From a bacterium (GTDB lineage Bacteria > Cyanobacteriota > Vampirovibrionia > Gastranaerophilales > Gastranaerophilaceae): DNA of 64,000 nucleotides. Position numbers and translations under genes: made by a program. Positions 63,361-64,000 of this stretch are shown piece by piece (the stretch's first letter is position 1; every line of letters starts with the position of its first letter). Below the pieces are notes generated by a model. It made no database searches. It had not been told where the DNA came from and saw only the letters and a program-made list of their open reading frames with translations. Location: assembly GCA_017629215.1 (NCBI GenBank), contig JAGBXP010000035.1, positions 16,845 to 80,844 on the forward strand, written 5' to 3'.

Positions 63361-63963
63361 TTATATTTTTTCAAAATCAATTGCACCATGTTTACATATT
63401 GGACAAATGTAATCAGCTGGTAAGATTTCTTCTTCGTATATATATCCACAAATTTTGCAACGCCAGCCTTTTTTGTTTGTAATTTGAGGTTTTGGTTTTA
63501 TATTGTTTTGATAATATTCATAAGTTAAAGTTGGTTCATTTGATAGTATTTGAGCATCAACTAACTCTGCGATAAACATAATATGAGTTCCTAAATCTAT
63601 TTCCTTTTGGACATAAGCTGATAAATAAGCATTTGTATTTTTAGTAATATAATATATTCCATTTGCAGAACGCTTTGTCTCTTTAAAATTTAAAAATTTA
63701 TCTACATTTCTTCCACTTTGATATCCAAAATTTTTAAATATATTAAAATCTGATGATTTTGATAATATTGAAACATTAAATTTTTTAGTATGTTTAATCA
63801 TCTCTGAGGTGAAATTGTTTTTGTTTACACAAACAGCTATTTGGCAAGGCTCTGATGTTACTTGCATAACTGTATTAACTATGCACCCGTTATCTTTACC
63901 TTGTTCGTTACATGTTAAAATATATAAGCCATAGCCTATTTTAAATAGTGTGTTTGTATCCAT
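63361..63963 (-). CDS. Flavin reductase-rubredoxin fusion (Hrb-like)
   Basis: The 200-aa protein joins a flavin reductase-like FMN-binding domain (about residues 1-155: LFKIGYGLYILTCNEQGKDNGCIVNTVMQV, split as IGYGLYILTCNEQGKDNG and CIVNTVMQV) to a C-terminal rubredoxin with WRCKICGYIYEEE and ADYICPICKHG, giving Fe(Cys)4. This resembles high-molecular-weight rubredoxin of acetogens, which passes electrons from NADH to flavodiiron oxygen or NO reductases. No flavodiiron gene is in the window. GGAG precedes the ATG. Confidence 0.88.
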   Translation of the reverse strand: MDTNTLFKIGYGLYILTCNEQGKDNGCIVNTVMQVTSEPCQIAVCVNKNNFTSEMIKHTKKFNVSILSKSSDFNIFKNFGYQSGRNVDKFLNFKETKRSANGIYYITKNTNAYLSAYVQKEIDLGTHIMFIAELVDAQILSNEPTLTYEYYQNNIKPKPQITNKKGWRCKICGYIYEEEILPADYICPICKHGAIDFEKI

Positions 63964-64000
63964 ATATTATTCTCCATAAATTATACTATTGTAATAATAC

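Noticed and set aside
63210..63449. 79-aa minus-strand frame next to the rubredoxin gene
   Set aside because: It overlaps the well-supported flavin reductase-rubredoxin gene in another frame and has no ribosome site.

Overview
The window is AT-rich chromosomal DNA (very roughly 30% G+C by eye) from a fermentative, diderm, anaerobic bacterium. Kdo synthesis (kdsA) and a PilM/N/O-type pilus complex point to an outer membrane. A VKOR-DsbA fusion, quinolinate synthase, a pyruvate formate-lyase, a Na+-pumping oxaloacetate decarboxylase, superoxide reductase, ferritin and a flavin reductase-rubredoxin protein point to an obligate anaerobe with oxygen defences. Several large proteins belong to families I associate with gut Gastranaerophilales (Vampirovibrionia, 'Melainabacteria'), the non-photosynthetic relatives of cyanobacteria. 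These include proteins with MKISSI/MRVSAI-like starts and ISFK/ISFGK motifs, and a 'MGMAASQAR' protein. That assignment is inference from gene content, not from a marker-gene tree.

Layout. 0-5.6 kb: a lineage-specific membrane protein, a GT35 phosphorylase-like enzyme, an EF-hand protein, a TSCPD protein and a TPR protein. 5.6-8.3 kb: a minus-strand operon nadA-rlmB-sigma factor-TPR. 8.4-10.6 kb: a PilM-PilN fusion and PilO. 10.7-16.2 kb: pgi, a pyruvate formate-lyase split into two genes, and leucyl aminopeptidase. 16.3-19.2 kb: pyrH-frr-cdsA-rnc. 19.2-21.2 kb: a small Xre regulator facing a 50-aa gene, a decayed PAPS-reductase-like gene, and tcdA. 21.3-23.1 kb: yebC, ybaB, recR. 23.6-25.3 kb: VKOR-DsbA and queH. 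25.4-30 kb: an accessory segment beside a tRNA-Met (CAT) gene, holding a DUF262-HNH nuclease, an EcoRI-family adenine methyltransferase, a divergent Xre regulator, a HEPN-motif protein and repeat-rich noncoding DNA. 30-37 kb: a Maf-like DUF115 protein, rlmN, a YkgJ-type protein, superoxide reductase plus ferritin, a degenerate PurD-like protein, two HTH proteins and ispF. 37-40 kb: three lineage-specific membrane proteins. 40-46.4 kb: HU, an NAGPA-domain protein, gyrA, ilvC and a Cys-rich secreted peptide. 46.4-50.5 kb: birA-oadG-oadA-oadB. 50.5-55.2 kb: a lineage-specific membrane protein, a secreted protein and a GT2 enzyme. 55.4-58.6 kb: aroA, kdsA and a dehydratase-type activase. 58.7-63.96 kb: the MGMAASQAR protein, priA, a small protein and the flavin reductase-rubredoxin.

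How the genes work together. Glycolysis (pgi and perhaps glucan breakdown) leads to pyruvate and formate through the split PFL. Oxaloacetate decarboxylation, with its own biotin ligase in the same operon, can supply a Na+ gradient. The most unusual items are: (1) the PFL whose glycyl-radical domain is a separate 78-aa protein while the catalytic chain ends in a Cys-rich tail; (2) the methyltransferase/HNH/Xre/HEPN cluster next to the tRNA; (3) a recurrent short hydrophobic-Phe-Lys motif in otherwise different lineage-specific membrane proteins; (4) at least six genes whose -10 box sits exactly 6-7 nt from the ATG without a Shine-Dalgarno, suggesting routine leaderless transcription.
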